This document shows, piece by piece, positions 18,586 through 28,750 of a stretch of DNA of 64,000 nt. Within the stretch, counting starts at the first letter, position 1. The number at the start of each line of letters is the position of its first letter. The DNA lies in the NCBI GenBank assembly GCA_964019655.1, contig CAXHTR010000001.1:1116001-1180000 (forward strand), written 5' to 3'. Made by a program: the position numbers and the translations under genes. The notes beneath the pieces are model-generated. The model did no database searches, had not been told where the DNA came from, and saw nothing but the letters and a program-made list of their open reading frames with translations. Source of the DNA: Perkinsela sp. pyNocScin1 (lineage: Eukaryota > Euglenozoa > Kinetoplastea > Prokinetoplastida > Perkinselidae).

Positions 18586-19022
18586 TCAATATCCTATCAT
18601 AGGAGCGAGTGAATATGTCTATGTGACTATAGCTAGCGTATTTGAAGTTCGTTCAGGTAACTTTACTACGAAAATGCTATTTTACTAATCTCGCGTACCT
18701 ACGGCTTCTCGAGAGCTATCAACAAAGAGAGTTCAATCAAATCAACTGTTCCGCTTAAGATAGAGATATGATATTGTGCTTTTCAGTTACAAGATTGTGA
18801 CGCTTCTACCTCCCACAGCTGTCCCAAAGGGATTTTGAGAACGCAAAAGCTGCGACATTAGCACTGCATCTGTACATTTATGAATAGAAATTGAAGAAAG
18901 AAATCAGATTCATGTTGCTCGCGGTTTCAAATTCGCGAATGCACATTTGTTTGGACCTCATGAATAAATTCATATTGACTTGGGACAGAATAACTGTCCT
19001 ATTAACATTGCGCTCACGCCCT
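18586..19022. other. Convergent strand-switch region
   Basis: About 440 bp between the ends of LRR member B (plus) and the PPEF phosphatase (minus). Stops occur in all frames; I see no RNA gene, long hairpin or repeat. By position it should be where two directional transcription units meet and terminate; that is inference from gene orientation. Confidence 0.5.
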
Positions 19023-21890
19023 TCACAGGCGTTCTTCCGGTGCCCCTATCTCCGAAAGCACATCGTGCACGGAAAAGGAATCGTTGAAGTCTTGGAAAGA
19101 AACAACGCCATCCTCATCCACATCGATCAGATGGAAAAGGTTGCGGATCTGTTCAGCGTTGAGCGGGGTGTTCAGTGTCGTGTTGAGCGCCTCCATGCCC
19201 CTGCAGAAGTCATCGAGGCAAATGGTCGGGCTCTCGTCTTCGCACGACGCCATAAAGCGGAACGCTTTCTCTATGCCCACCTTGCCTGAGATGAAGAGAT
19301 GCTGCAGCTCTTGCATGATCTGTAGCTCAAGGATCGATGGCTGTGGGTCGAGCCTCGTGCCCTGTAAGCGCAGCTGAAGCGGGGACGAGTCGCCGCGCGG
19401 CGGCTTGCTCGGCGATGCCTCGAGCGAACTCTCACGCGCTGGCGGGCTGTCCATGCCGTCGCGCGTAACAAATGCAGTGACTCGTGCAGTCGATAGGAAC
19501 CCATCGTAGCTCTCGTCAAAGAAGTTGAAGAGGTGGAAAACCTCCTCATCGCTCAGGCCGATGTCGAGAATATTCAGTATCATTTCGAACTCACCGTACG
19601 AAATGATGGAGTCCACAGCGCCGCTGCACGGGTTCTCCTTTTGCCGGATGGGCAGAATGTTGTGGTACTTTCCTGCGAGAAGGTCGAAAAAGAGTTTCTC
19701 TGTTCGCCGGCTCTTTCGAACCGTAAGCGCAAATTTCTGCGGGATCACCTCTCCGAGCTCCTTGTACATGCTGAGAATCAGCTGATTCTGGTACCTAGCC
19801 AGAAAGTGTGCGTAGTTTATCCGGCCATCTTCATCGTCCTCAGCAAAGTAGTCTCGCAGGAAGAACCAGGGCAAACTTTCGAGCTCCATCACCGAGCCCA
19901 TGGCCTCCACCCACTCGACCTTCCAGATGGTGCCCTTCTTCGTTTGGTCCATCGAATTGAAAAGCTTGAGCAGGACGTGCCGCTTGGCAAATATCTGCTC
20001 CCGAATGTAGCGTAGCACATTTTCAACTGAGCTGGAGTCGGCGAACTGGAAGTCATGGGTTGGCCGTGCGCCGAGCTCCTGAAGCAGCACATTCTTTTGG
20101 CTCGTGCCACCGATAAGCTTGTGTGGCTTCGCGTTCTTTTTATCTCGTTGCCCCCGAATTCGGTACGTGTGGAAAATAGGGCTGGAGACGTTCGCAGCTG
20201 ACAGAACGGCGTAGCTCCCGAGGTTCGTTCCGTCACCATCGTAATCGGAAGCACTGAAGACTGTGATGACTCTTTCGTTGTGGTGCTTTTCATATCCACA
20301 CAGGAAAGGTTCGTGGCTACGAAACACGAGGTCGAGGTGGTTATGCTCCATGAAGTTTCGAGAGACGTCTGGCCCGAAGAGAATACCAGCGCCACGGTCA
20401 TTGCGGTGAACTCCTAGCCGCTCACTGGGGTCGCTCCACAGAATGTCTTGGAACACTATGTCTTCTTTCGGTTCCAAGGGATTAAGAAACGATGATTCCT
20501 TGCCGTTCGCTTGCTGTAATGGGATCGGCATAGGTCTGAACCGATGAACCGTATTGATGAATTCGATTGAAGTGTCTGGAAACCGTGGGATACCACCGTG
20601 GAGCACGAGTACTCGGTCATCGATGCATGTTCCGAGAGGGAGAGCATCGAAGCTTCTCTGCAGCAAAAAGTACATTTCCTTGTCATACTTAGTAATGACT
20701 TCCATGTCGAAGCCGTAGTCCTCATTCATGTAGAAAACTTCGTGGTTCCCGCGATTGAGGTACACAGCGCCAGGACAGGAGAGCATCATAGCATATAGGA
20801 GCAGAATGACCTCCATACTGTTCGAACCACGATCGACAAAATCCCCGTTGAAGACAAACACGCGTCCCTGGTAATAGCTCGGCAGACCAGCTTCATGAAG
20901 AATATGGAGCAGGTCATGTAACTGACCGTGAATATCACCGACAACAATGACCTTGGCACCAAGAGCCCATTGCTCAGTTTTTCCGCTTTGGTGTCCATGG
21001 GTTCCATGCCTAATGTCAATGTAAGGGATGTTCGGCAGTGCCTGAAGATGATGAATGGCTTCTTGAATAATCTTCCAAGCAGTTTGGTAAGGAAGGCGAT
21101 GACCGTACTGAAAATGTGCGATCATTTTTCGAACCAAATCTGAAGAGAAAAAGTCTCGGCTTTCAAATGCTTGATGAGTGAAAGGGTCAATTTTCAGGCT
21201 TGAGCTCTTCGCGTTTTGTTGTGTTTTATCGAGCATAAAGTTTTCTTGAGTTGCTGATTTTGTGGCAGAATGACTCGCGTGTAGCTGAGAACTAAATATA
21301 TGGCTTTGGCGTGAAATCCGTATTTCTTTCCAGAATATACAGAAGAGGATGTCAACTATTCGTTTACGAAATTGAACAGCTCGAAGGTAAGTCTGAAGAA
21401 TTACGCATCGATAGGCAATTTCATCGTTCTTGAAGGGTTCAGCGACACGCAATACATACTCATCGATGGTGAGAACTCTCTCATTCGTGTTCGTAATTGA
21501 GCTGTGTAGTGCGAAAGGGCAGTACTTTCCAAGTCTTCGAATCACTGTTTCATCGCAGCGCAAACATCGCTGGTATGATATGCAGTCATTTGTGTGAAGC
21601 TCAAGCCTCCCAAGCTCAAAAACATCCCCACAAAGAAAGCATCTTACTGGTTTTTTCTCTGCGCATGCTTTTTGATGAAAAATTATCTCATTCCTTGGCA
21701 TCTTCATTGATGGATTCATATGAAGCGTGCACCACTCGTTCGGGCACCTGAAAATAGATCTATGGAGTGTGAGAGAGCTGAAGTGGGAAATATCTCGCGG
21801 ACTTGTCAGTTGATCCTTAGGAACACTATCTATGCTTTGAGCAGGTGGAGTCTTACCAGCTGTTACTGCCTTTGAGCAAAAACAGCCCAT
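19023..21890 (-). CDS. PPEF: PPEF/RdgC-type serine/threonine phosphatase with EF-hands and acylated N-terminus
   Basis: 955 residues. The N-terminus MGCFCSK offers Gly2 for N-myristoylation and Cys3 and Cys5 for palmitoylation; dual acylation is known for kinetoplastid PPEFs. Residues about 49-124 hold many Cys/His (CFLCGDV, CLRCDE), possibly zinc-binding. An IQ-like helix lies near 162-180. The phosphatase core has GDIHGQ at 318-323, GDFVDRG, RGNHE, LHGGIP, SDP and FSASDYDGDGTN, giving all metal-binding and catalytic residues. C-terminal EF-hands follow: one canonical loop near the end (DVDEDGVVSFQD) and about three degenerate ones. It dephosphorylates Ser/Thr, probably under Ca2+ control at a membrane. 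This is the only gene of its minus-strand unit. Confidence 0.95.
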   Translation of the reverse strand: MGCFCSKAVTAGKTPPAQSIDSVPKDQLTSPRDISHFSSLTLHRSIFRCPNEWCTLHMNPSMKMPRNEIIFHQKACAEKKPVRCFLCGDVFELGRLELHTNDCISYQRCLRCDETVIRRLGKYCPFALHSSITNTNERVLTIDEYVLRVAEPFKNDEIAYRCVILQTYLRAVQFRKRIVDILFCIFWKEIRISRQSHIFSSQLHASHSATKSATQENFMLDKTQQNAKSSSLKIDPFTHQAFESRDFFSSDLVRKMIAHFQYGHRLPYQTAWKIIQEAIHHLQALPNIPYIDIRHGTHGHQSGKTEQWALGAKVIVVGDIHGQLHDLLHILHEAGLPSYYQGRVFVFNGDFVDRGSNSMEVILLLYAMMLSCPGAVYLNRGNHEVFYMNEDYGFDMEVITKYDKEMYFLLQRSFDALPLGTCIDDRVLVLHGGIPRFPDTSIEFINTVHRFRPMPIPLQQANGKESSFLNPLEPKEDIVFQDILWSDPSERLGVHRNDRGAGILFGPDVSRNFMEHNHLDLVFRSHEPFLCGYEKHHNERVITVFSASDYDGDGTNLGSYAVLSAANVSSPIFHTYRIRGQRDKKNAKPHKLIGGTSQKNVLLQELGARPTHDFQFADSSSVENVLRYIREQIFAKRHVLLKLFNSMDQTKKGTIWKVEWVEAMGSVMELESLPWFFLRDYFAEDDEDGRINYAHFLARYQNQLILSMYKELGEVIPQKFALTVRKSRRTEKLFFDLLAGKYHNILPIRQKENPCSGAVDSIISYGEFEMILNILDIGLSDEEVFHLFNFFDESYDGFLSTARVTAFVTRDGMDSPPARESSLEASPSKPPRGDSSPLQLRLQGTRLDPQPSILELQIMQELQHLFISGKVGIEKAFRFMASCEDESPTICLDDFCRGMEALNTTLNTPLNAEQIRNLFHLIDVDEDGVVSFQDFNDSFSVHDVLSEIGAPEERL

Positions 21891-22442
21891 TTTATCAATT
21901 GAAGATTTTAGTCAGTAATGAAATCGTATATCAGCTTTAAATGCATACTCACACACGGAAAGTCGCGATGATATGTTTGATGTTCTGAAATTATATTTCA
22001 TACGTCAATACTATATCGAATTTTCATAGCGATGTTAGATGGCCAAGATGCTTCCCAAAATTAGACGCACTTCATTTAATTTTTTACTATTCATTCTTGC
22101 ATCTGACACTTGCTTGTGATTATCATCTAGTAAGCGCAGACGGTTGCGCAATGATATACTTACGCTTTATACAAAAATTTTTCATAAGTAGGAGCAAAAG
22201 TTACCAATTATTACCAAAAACTTGACTGTCAAACAATTGTTATCTAGTACGAGAAAGGTCAAAAACCCACCGTGTATTGTAGGGAACACCATTCATAAGC
22301 AGCTTGTGCAGAGTATAAGTCCTTAGCCTCAAGGCTATTCATAGGAAACTTATCGAAAAAGAGCTGCGAGATTTCGTAAGCTACTTACAAGCTTCCGATT
22401 CTTTACCCTATATTTCCGTACCACTTTCTTTTGATTGTATCA
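21891..22442. other. Divergent strand-switch region, candidate transcription start region
   Basis: About 550 bp of A+T-rich DNA between the starts of PPEF (minus) and the lipase (plus). It has short direct repeats (TTACCAATTATTACCAA near 22200) but no gene. Divergent switches are where directional units begin in kinetoplastids; the role here is inferred from orientation only. Confidence 0.5.
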
Positions 22443-24371
22443 ATGGCAAGAATCCAATGGCTTCTTCGAGAGTGGAGCTTCGCATCTGATGACCTTACTG
22501 TACCTTCATGTATCTTTGCCTTGATGTTCGCTAATTTTGCGCACTCTTCGCTTCACAACATTGACCACGTTTCTTGCATCAATCGTATGTGCAAGTATGC
22601 TATACCAGCACTGTTCAGTGGAAAGTCACTTTATTTCATATTTCTTGCGTACATGAGCTCTCGAGGTGCAATAAATGAATATTCCGAGCGAAGATATGTC
22701 CCCTTGATACTCTCTTTCTATGTAGTATTCATTGTGTGTGATTCTTTGCTACTTGCTTTCAAACTGTATTGCAGATTCATTGTCTCAAAGAATCTAAGCG
22801 GCTCCCTTCTGAGCATACAGGCTCTGACAAGCTTTCGATCAACATGCTTTTTTCTTCCATTGCTCTATGTACTCCTTCATTTTCGTAGAGAGGTAAGAAC
22901 GAAACTGGAGGATCGTGAATTTTCTGAATTCAAAGCTTTCATTGGAATGAGCGAGCGCTTCGCATCTGCAGAAAATAAGATAATCTTAAAAAATCTGGCA
23001 GCAGAGCAACCTTCGGCACTTTCACAAGCTTTTAAAGAAATTTTCAGTGATGACGGTTACGCTCTGAGTGATGTATGTGCGGGATTCTTCGTACTGCGGT
23101 CCATCCAAATGAATCATCAACCGAATCTTCGCTGTTTCATGACTCTCTCATCTAGCCCCCTGGCAATTCGGGAATTTCATACATTCTCCCCGTATTTTGT
23201 CGCTGCATACGGCCTTGTTCTCCTACCACCGGCGAAAGCTTTCAAAATCCTTTTATCTCGAACGGTGAAGAGAATATTGAATCAAAAAAGTGGCAAGAAT
23301 TCTGCGCTTTACATCGAATCTGTCTCAGCGCATTTAGGCTGCAAAAATGATCAGATTCTTGATTTTTCGAGCGGTGGCGGAATTTATGAACCAGCATTTT
23401 ACGCTTTGTATGCAGAACAAACTTCCGAAGTGGTCATTGTCATTCGCGGTACGCTCAGTATCAGCGACTGTATCACAGACTTGATATGCCATCCATCGAA
23501 TGTAGGCTTGCAAAGCAGCGATTTCGAAGCAGACGATCTTCTCGCTCATCACGGAATTTTGCAGTCTGCATTGCGCCTGATCGAGCGCTTCGAGAAAAAT
23601 GGGTTGATTGAAAGAATGCGAAATGACCAAGCATTGAGAGATAAGCCAGTGGTTATCGTCGGACACTCTCTGGGTGCGGGTGTTGCTGTCCTTCTGTGTA
23701 TTCTTCTACATGACATGAGCGGTTTATCGTCCAGGGTAAGGTGCCTTGCGTATTCACCTCCAGGTGGCTTGTTGAGTCTGCCCCTATCGAAAATTTCATC
23801 ATCGTACGTAAAAGCTATTTATGTTGGCGATGATGTTGTGCCGCGGTTAAGTAGAGAATCTGTGCGAGATTTGCGAGAGAACATCATAAAAGCTATTCAT
23901 CAATGTGTTCGAAAAAAACTGACGGTCTTCTTTCATTGGAATGCACATTCATCTTTTTTCGTGAAAGCTGACAGCTTTAAAGAGTCTACTTCCCCATGTG
24001 AAGGGAAGCTTCACCCACCGCAAAACATCATCGCATTGAAAAGGTGCGAGACACAGGAATGTGGCTCATTTTCATGGTCGCTACTTTCTACTATTCCTTG
24101 GCTGACATACGTCGTGTTGCGCGCTTTGTGTAGACTGGCGCTCTGGCCTTTGATTGCATTATTCAATAAATTGAATTTTTTCGCGAACAAAGCTGTCCTC
24201 CCACAGGGCTTCGCTTGTGAAAGCCAGGTAAGAAGTGCCTTTTTTGCAGAGCAGGTCAATGTCGAAGACTATGATGAGCTGGGAAGAATCAAAATAGGAA
24301 TGCCCATGTTTCTGGATCACCTACCGGGGGCAGTATCTCGAGCCATCGAAGCGACTGTCCACACTTTGTGA
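22443..24371 (+). CDS. Membrane lipase, sn-1 diacylglycerol lipase (DAGL)-like
   Basis: 642 residues from ATG 22443. About four hydrophobic spans occupy roughly residues 20-165, as in diacylglycerol lipase alpha/beta. The class-3 lipase domain follows: VVIVIRGTLSISDCITDL strand and oxyanion region, HHGILQSA, the nucleophile elbow GHSLGAG near residue 405, AYSPPGGLLS, and YVGDDVVPRL with the probable catalytic Asp. The AYSPPGGLLS and DDVVPR blocks are specific for DAGL-type enzymes. The expected reaction is cleavage of the sn-1 acyl chain of diacylglycerol to give monoacylglycerol at a membrane. A 130-residue tail includes one more hydrophobic stretch (WLTYVVLRALCRLALWPLIA). First gene of its plus-strand unit. 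Confidence 0.9.
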   Translation: MARIQWLLREWSFASDDLTVPSCIFALMFANFAHSSLHNIDHVSCINRMCKYAIPALFSGKSLYFIFLAYMSSRGAINEYSERRYVPLILSFYVVFIVCDSLLLAFKLYCRFIVSKNLSGSLLSIQALTSFRSTCFFLPLLYVLLHFRREVRTKLEDREFSEFKAFIGMSERFASAENKIILKNLAAEQPSALSQAFKEIFSDDGYALSDVCAGFFVLRSIQMNHQPNLRCFMTLSSSPLAIREFHTFSPYFVAAYGLVLLPPAKAFKILLSRTVKRILNQKSGKNSALYIESVSAHLGCKNDQILDFSSGGGIYEPAFYALYAEQTSEVVIVIRGTLSISDCITDLICHPSNVGLQSSDFEADDLLAHHGILQSALRLIERFEKNGLIERMRNDQALRDKPVVIVGHSLGAGVAVLLCILLHDMSGLSSRVRCLAYSPPGGLLSLPLSKISSSYVKAIYVGDDVVPRLSRESVRDLRENIIKAIHQCVRKKLTVFFHWNAHSSFFVKADSFKESTSPCEGKLHPPQNIIALKRCETQECGSFSWSLLSTIPWLTYVVLRALCRLALWPLIALFNKLNFFANKAVLPQGFACESQVRSAFFAEQVNVEDYDELGRIKIGMPMFLDHLPGAVSRAIEATVHTL

Positions 24372-24733
24372 GGGCAGGTGGTTGCGTCCGCATGATATCG
24401 TTTGGATTCGGACATTTATCATAGCTTTATGTCAATTTTGCTTCTCCCTCGAGAACACCTTTAAAATAACACGAATCTGTCTCTTGTTCTTAACTGTACT
24501 GCGATGCCAACATTTGTAACCTATTTTGAGTCCGGTGAAGCACGAATTCCCGCACAAAATTAACTTTTTGATGCGCATTCAAGTTGACTTCTAGATTCTT
24601 CCGCACACGCTTTCACTTGTTTCAAGTGTATAACAGCTATGTGAATTGAAATCGATCTCTTTGACATGATTACTCATAAAAGTATCATAAAGATTGTATC
24701 AATATCGTACTTTCTTACCAATAGAATGGTCCG
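24372..24733 (+). other. Intergenic, no gene seen
   Basis: About 360 bp between the lipase and the YqaJ nuclease, A+T-rich, without an open frame of note. A four-codon upstream ORF (ATG 24726) ends by overlapping the nuclease ATG (CGATGAG). Confidence 0.45.
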
Positions 24734-26281
24734 ATGAGCGTTGAGAAAGAGAAATGGGCTGAAGCTCACCGCTACGGGTGCCTGAGCGCATCGCAGATGG
24801 GCTGTGCACTTGGACTTCGCGGATGTGTGAGTGACTTCATCCATTACGAGCGGGAGCTGAAGCATACGCACCTAGCGTTCAAAGGCAATGAATTCACATC
24901 CCATGGCATCAAAATTGAGCCCATCGCTCGTGGGGTGTATGAGTTTTATACTGGAAACGAGGTGCTTGATGGTGGTTTTCACGTGCACACAGAGCACACA
25001 TTTCTCGGTTGCTCGCCCGATGGGATCATCATCAACACTGACGGAAGCATCGGCATCTTGGAGATTAAGTCTCCGTTCCACTCGCTGTACACCCCAGGCA
25101 ACCCGAGCAACATGTCCAACGGGATACCGAAGGCATACATGTGCCAGATGCAGTGTCAAATGGAGATTACAAACACGGCGTACTGTGATTTTTTCGTGTA
25201 TTTGCACGACACGCGGGACCGCGTCGCATGGCGGGTGAAGCGGAGCGCCGCGTGGTGGGCGTGGGCAAAGAGCAAGCTCATTCTCGTTAGCCGAGCGATT
25301 TCTGCAGAATCTGTTCCTGAGGCACTCCGAAGTAGAAAATTTTGTTTTCCCGCGTTCGACTTTGATACGATTGACGCGCACGTGCTCATCGCTTCAAAGA
25401 AACATGCAAATGTGTTTGGACCTGCGGCCCTCTGCGAGCCACGTGGGTACGCGCTGCACGTAGGGGATCACTGCTTTCTCTACGAAAAGGAAACGATTGT
25501 CTGTCGGAATGTGAGTGGATTCGCCATCTGCGGCACATCTTATCTTCAGGCAAGACCGGTACGAATAATTGAGAACGGCTCATCTGATGACCCGTACTAC
25601 ACAGTTTTTGATAGCGAGTATCATTGCATATACCGGGCCCTGGGTAAAAATCTATTTGCTCAAGATTCAGATCCCGATTCGGGTCACATAGTCCCTAGGC
25701 AGAGTACTTCGCCGCCGCGCAAGCGCTTACATGCCGAAAAAGACATTTCAAAGACTGAAATTGAGCGCATTCGACCGCTCTTGTTTTCCGTGCGGGATAT
25801 CGGAGAATACTACGGATCCCTCAGTGGTGACGCAAAAATATTGATTGTTGAGGGCGTGATGAACGATGGACACAAGCCAGCCGTCGGCAGACTCCTCGAG
25901 CGAGTCATCAGTCGCTTCCATGCGTGCGCATACTGTACCTACAAGGATCTCATGCGGTGCATGCGACCGATCGAGAAAGATGAAGAAGAGTCATCAGAGC
26001 CGGACACCCAAGCGGATGATTCTGTTGCTATCGCCGATCTCAAAGCAAAATTAGTCAGCAGCGAGCTCGACTTCGTTCTCATTTTCGGCGAAAACGAGAG
26101 CGAATTTTTCAACTGGAAGCTGCTGCCATCGTGGAGCACTCCAACGCTTTTCTTACCTGCGTTTACATCGCTCCCACACCGGCAGAAATCGACCCTCAAA
26201 AAAGCGCCGGATAATGTCATTATGTGGAGCGATGGGTGCCTGCGACAGAGATGCCGCGTAATCAGCAGCTACTGGGGCTGA
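24734..26281 (+). CDS. YqaJ / lambda-exonuclease-family nuclease (PD-(D/E)xK fold)
   Basis: 515 residues. The N-terminal ~200 residues match the YqaJ viral-recombinase domain: LSASQMGCALGL with its start helix, GIKIEPIARGVYEFYTGNEV, LGCSPDGIIIN (metal-binding Asp near residue 96), GILEIKSPF (Glu-x-Lys near 110-112), then YMCQMQCQMEITNTAYCDFF, whose Gln/Tyr pair is typical. All active-site residues are present, so a functional 5'-3' exonuclease is likely. The C-terminal 300 residues, rich in charged residues and Cys, have no match that I recognise. Relatives are common in phages and large DNA viruses and occur in scattered eukaryotes; origin by transfer is possible but unproven. It sits between the lipase and biotin ligase in an ordinary unit. 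Confidence 0.85.
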   Translation: MSVEKEKWAEAHRYGCLSASQMGCALGLRGCVSDFIHYERELKHTHLAFKGNEFTSHGIKIEPIARGVYEFYTGNEVLDGGFHVHTEHTFLGCSPDGIIINTDGSIGILEIKSPFHSLYTPGNPSNMSNGIPKAYMCQMQCQMEITNTAYCDFFVYLHDTRDRVAWRVKRSAAWWAWAKSKLILVSRAISAESVPEALRSRKFCFPAFDFDTIDAHVLIASKKHANVFGPAALCEPRGYALHVGDHCFLYEKETIVCRNVSGFAICGTSYLQARPVRIIENGSSDDPYYTVFDSEYHCIYRALGKNLFAQDSDPDSGHIVPRQSTSPPRKRLHAEKDISKTEIERIRPLLFSVRDIGEYYGSLSGDAKILIVEGVMNDGHKPAVGRLLERVISRFHACAYCTYKDLMRCMRPIEKDEEESSEPDTQADDSVAIADLKAKLVSSELDFVLIFGENESEFFNWKLLPSWSTPTLFLPAFTSLPHRQKSTLKKAPDNVIMWSDGCLRQRCRVISSYWG

Positions 26282-26351
26282 TCGCATGTTTTTCACGCAT
26301 AAAAGCGCACTTGAAGCACCAACGTTTCTAATTCCTTCGCATTGGTAGTAA

Positions 26352-27224
26352 ATGTTTGATGTTTCGAGGAGACAAACACACTTCCCAGCACATGGCCTTC
26401 TGCATATTTTTCGGGAGACCGCATCGAGCACCATGGACATGGCTCGCACGTTGGCCAAGGAAAGAACGTTGAATAACAAAAAAATTCTCGCATGTGGCGC
26501 GGGCATGCAGACAAACGGCCGAGGGACAAAAGGTTCAACATGGGCATCACCATCTGGAAACATTCATCTCACTTTTGCCATCCCGACGCCAATGATAGAC
26601 GCGTGTGCTAGCTGTGGCGGACTGCGCTATTTTTGGGCACTGAGCGCTTTATGTGCTCTTAATACAATTGAAGCGCATTCATGTGCATTTTCGAAGCGTG
26701 CACTGTCTCATCCACATGTTTTCGAGGGCGCGTTTCAGCTCAAGTGGCCCAACGACGTCCTCTTTAAGAAGAAGAAAGTTGCTGGCGTGCTGATCGAGCA
26801 GTTTGAGTCCTGGTTCCTACTTGGCTTGGGCGTCAATATTCTTCATGCACCAAAGATTGCTGACGGCGGACGACCGGCGGCTTGCATGGCTGACGTGATG
26901 CGATTGGCACCATGGCAGCGGGAAAACATCGATATATTCGCACTCTCAAAGCAGTATAGCAGGTATTTCACACAAACTTTACGTCAAGTTCTCGTTGAAA
27001 ACCGCATATTCTCCGTACATCGACGTGAACATGTCGATATTGCGTGTCCGGATGATCTTCTCGATGTGTACCGACAAAAATTAGCTTTTGAAGTTACATA
27101 TAGAGACAGAGCGGACACTGCGTTGCGCTACAAGCCTGTGCGCATTCAGCCAAGTGGAGCGCTGGTGTGTGCTGAGCACAAGAGTGGTACACTTAGGGAG
27201 TTTGAGCATGAGTATCTTTTTTAG
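26352..27224 (+). CDS. Biotin-protein ligase
   Basis: 290 residues, the size of minimal ligases without a DNA-binding domain. The motifs are NGRGTKGSTWASPSGNIHLT (biotinyl-AMP loop GRGxxG near residue 55), FQLKWPNDVLFKKKKVAGVLIE with the catalytic Lys, and LGLGVNI. It makes biotinoyl-AMP and transfers biotin to a Lys of carboxylases. The C-terminal subdomain is present (YKPVRIQPSGALV), with a short insertion around residues 105-125 (AHSCAFSKRALSHP). The gene starts 70 bp after the nuclease stop and is the last plus-strand gene before the convergent switch. No clear targeting signal is seen, so a cytosolic role is the default. Confidence 0.92.
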   Translation: MFDVSRRQTHFPAHGLLHIFRETASSTMDMARTLAKERTLNNKKILACGAGMQTNGRGTKGSTWASPSGNIHLTFAIPTPMIDACASCGGLRYFWALSALCALNTIEAHSCAFSKRALSHPHVFEGAFQLKWPNDVLFKKKKVAGVLIEQFESWFLLGLGVNILHAPKIADGGRPAACMADVMRLAPWQRENIDIFALSKQYSRYFTQTLRQVLVENRIFSVHRREHVDIACPDDLLDVYRQKLAFEVTYRDRADTALRYKPVRIQPSGALVCAEHKSGTLREFEHEYLF

Positions 27225-27639
27225 ATAACTTTTGGAATGCGAAATCGCTCGAGGCATGTGGCAGTAGGATCTCTACCGCCATTGTTTGAGATCTACTTCG
27301 AGATTGTTAATACTTCGTGCCATGTACATGCGTCATCATTTCAAGGGTTGACATTGGTGAACATTTCACCTATATGAGTTTGTTTCCAATCATTGAAATG
27401 CAAGTGCAAATCTATCGCGAATACTGTAGAAATTGACCTCATCGCTCTGCCTGAAACCGATTGCCATACTTCACAGGACAGCTAAACTCACACAAAGTCA
27501 TCCGATTCCATTTTCTTGGTACATGGAGCTCACTTGATGCGCACATGCATCATACGATATTATTGTAGAAAGGCATGCGTGATACACATCGAGCCGAGCA
27601 TGTAATCAATACATCAAATATTACATTCTAGCGCTCATC
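27225..27639. other. Convergent strand-switch region
   Basis: About 415 bp between the ends of biotin ligase (plus) and LRR member C (minus). No gene, RNA or repeat was found; the DNA is A+T-rich with stops in all frames. Confidence 0.5.
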
Positions 27640-28536
27640 TTACCGGCCATCGAAGGCCTCTGGCGCGGTCGCTCTTTTTTCGAAAATGAGCCTGGGGTCG
27701 GTGATTTCGACGCCGTAGACGTCGTTCACCAGAGTTACACCGCTATTCTTTAAGTCGACCATATAGAGCTCCTCTGGAAGGTCACCGAGAACTGCTTCGC
27801 TCGCAAAGTTATTCGAGCCTAGCATGCACTTCTGCATGAGCGGCGAAATGTATGGCATGAATACAGTGCCTTCAAAATGGTTGAACTGGGCATCGAAAAT
27901 TCGCAGTGTGTCTGGCACATGCTCGAAGCTCAGTGTGCCAAAAAGATCATTGTGTGCCATGTGCAGCCCTTCGAGCTCCTGTGGCAATTTCGTGATGTTG
28001 ACGCTGCCTGAAAATTTGTTGTTGGAAAAGCTCAAGACACGAAGCCGAGGCGGCAGCTGCGTGAAGTCAAGACTTCCCGAGAGCATATTACCTTGAACAT
28101 TAAGGGTTCGCAATGACTGGGGGAGATCAATTAGGCAAATTTCACCTGTAAAGGAATTATGGGGCACACTCAGCTCCTGCACGCTGTGCAAGTTGCCCAA
28201 ATCAAGAGTTCCGATAAAAGCACAGTGTATAGCTCGCAGAACTTCAAGCGTTGATGGCAGGTGCGCAAGTTTGAGATGGCCTCCAATGTTTTTATGAGAC
28301 CATTCGATACGCAGGACGTTTTTCGCGCGGTCACAGGTCACACCAGGCCACTTCGTGATCCCAAGGAATCCACTCCTTCCGAACCAACCGCTAGTTCGAA
28401 AGTCTGATTGGTCCCGGACATGAGCGATAAGCATCTCCATGAGCATCTGCTGTGGGTAGTTCATTGAAGAAACCTTTGAAGCCTTCGAGTGGTCCGCACA
28501 CATCGTGAAAACAAACATGTGTATGAAAGCGGCCAT
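27640..28536 (-). CDS. LRR protein, family member C (long repeat array)
   Basis: 298 residues, longer than most members. The N-terminus MAAFIHMFVFTMCADH is hydrophobic and may be a signal peptide. The cap KWPGVTC followed by VLRIEW fits the family. Then about eight LRRs of ~22 residues run without break: HLPSTLEVLRAIHCAFIG, DLPQSLRTLNVQGNMLSG, QLPPRLRVLSFSNNKFSG, KLPQELEGLHMAHNDLFG and others, with consensus LPxxLxxLxxxxNxxSG. The tail keeps a variant D-P-R-L. The LxWLP and [RK]xLPR motifs seen in shorter members are absent, so C and the plus-strand gene at 52842 form a long-array subtype. It is the last minus-strand gene before the convergent switch. Confidence 0.88.
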   Translation of the reverse strand: MAAFIHMFVFTMCADHSKASKVSSMNYPQQMLMEMLIAHVRDQSDFRTSGWFGRSGFLGITKWPGVTCDRAKNVLRIEWSHKNIGGHLKLAHLPSTLEVLRAIHCAFIGTLDLGNLHSVQELSVPHNSFTGEICLIDLPQSLRTLNVQGNMLSGSLDFTQLPPRLRVLSFSNNKFSGSVNITKLPQELEGLHMAHNDLFGTLSFEHVPDTLRIFDAQFNHFEGTVFMPYISPLMQKCMLGSNNFASEAVLGDLPEELYMVDLKNSGVTLVNDVYGVEITDPRLIFEKRATAPEAFDGR

Positions 28537-28750
28537 TGCAGAACTAGATTAGAGATTGAAGGTGTATGAAAGGTGTCATCACACGGGTGGTAAAACAAAA
28601 AAAGGAATTCCTTCATTCATGACGATAAACCGTTATACATCTATGCCAAATACTTCGATGTATGCCAATACCTTGCCAATCATGAAAGGCAATGATTGCA
28701 GTGCAGTTTGGGCTGTTAACCACCAATGTAGATCAAAGTGGAATATTCCC

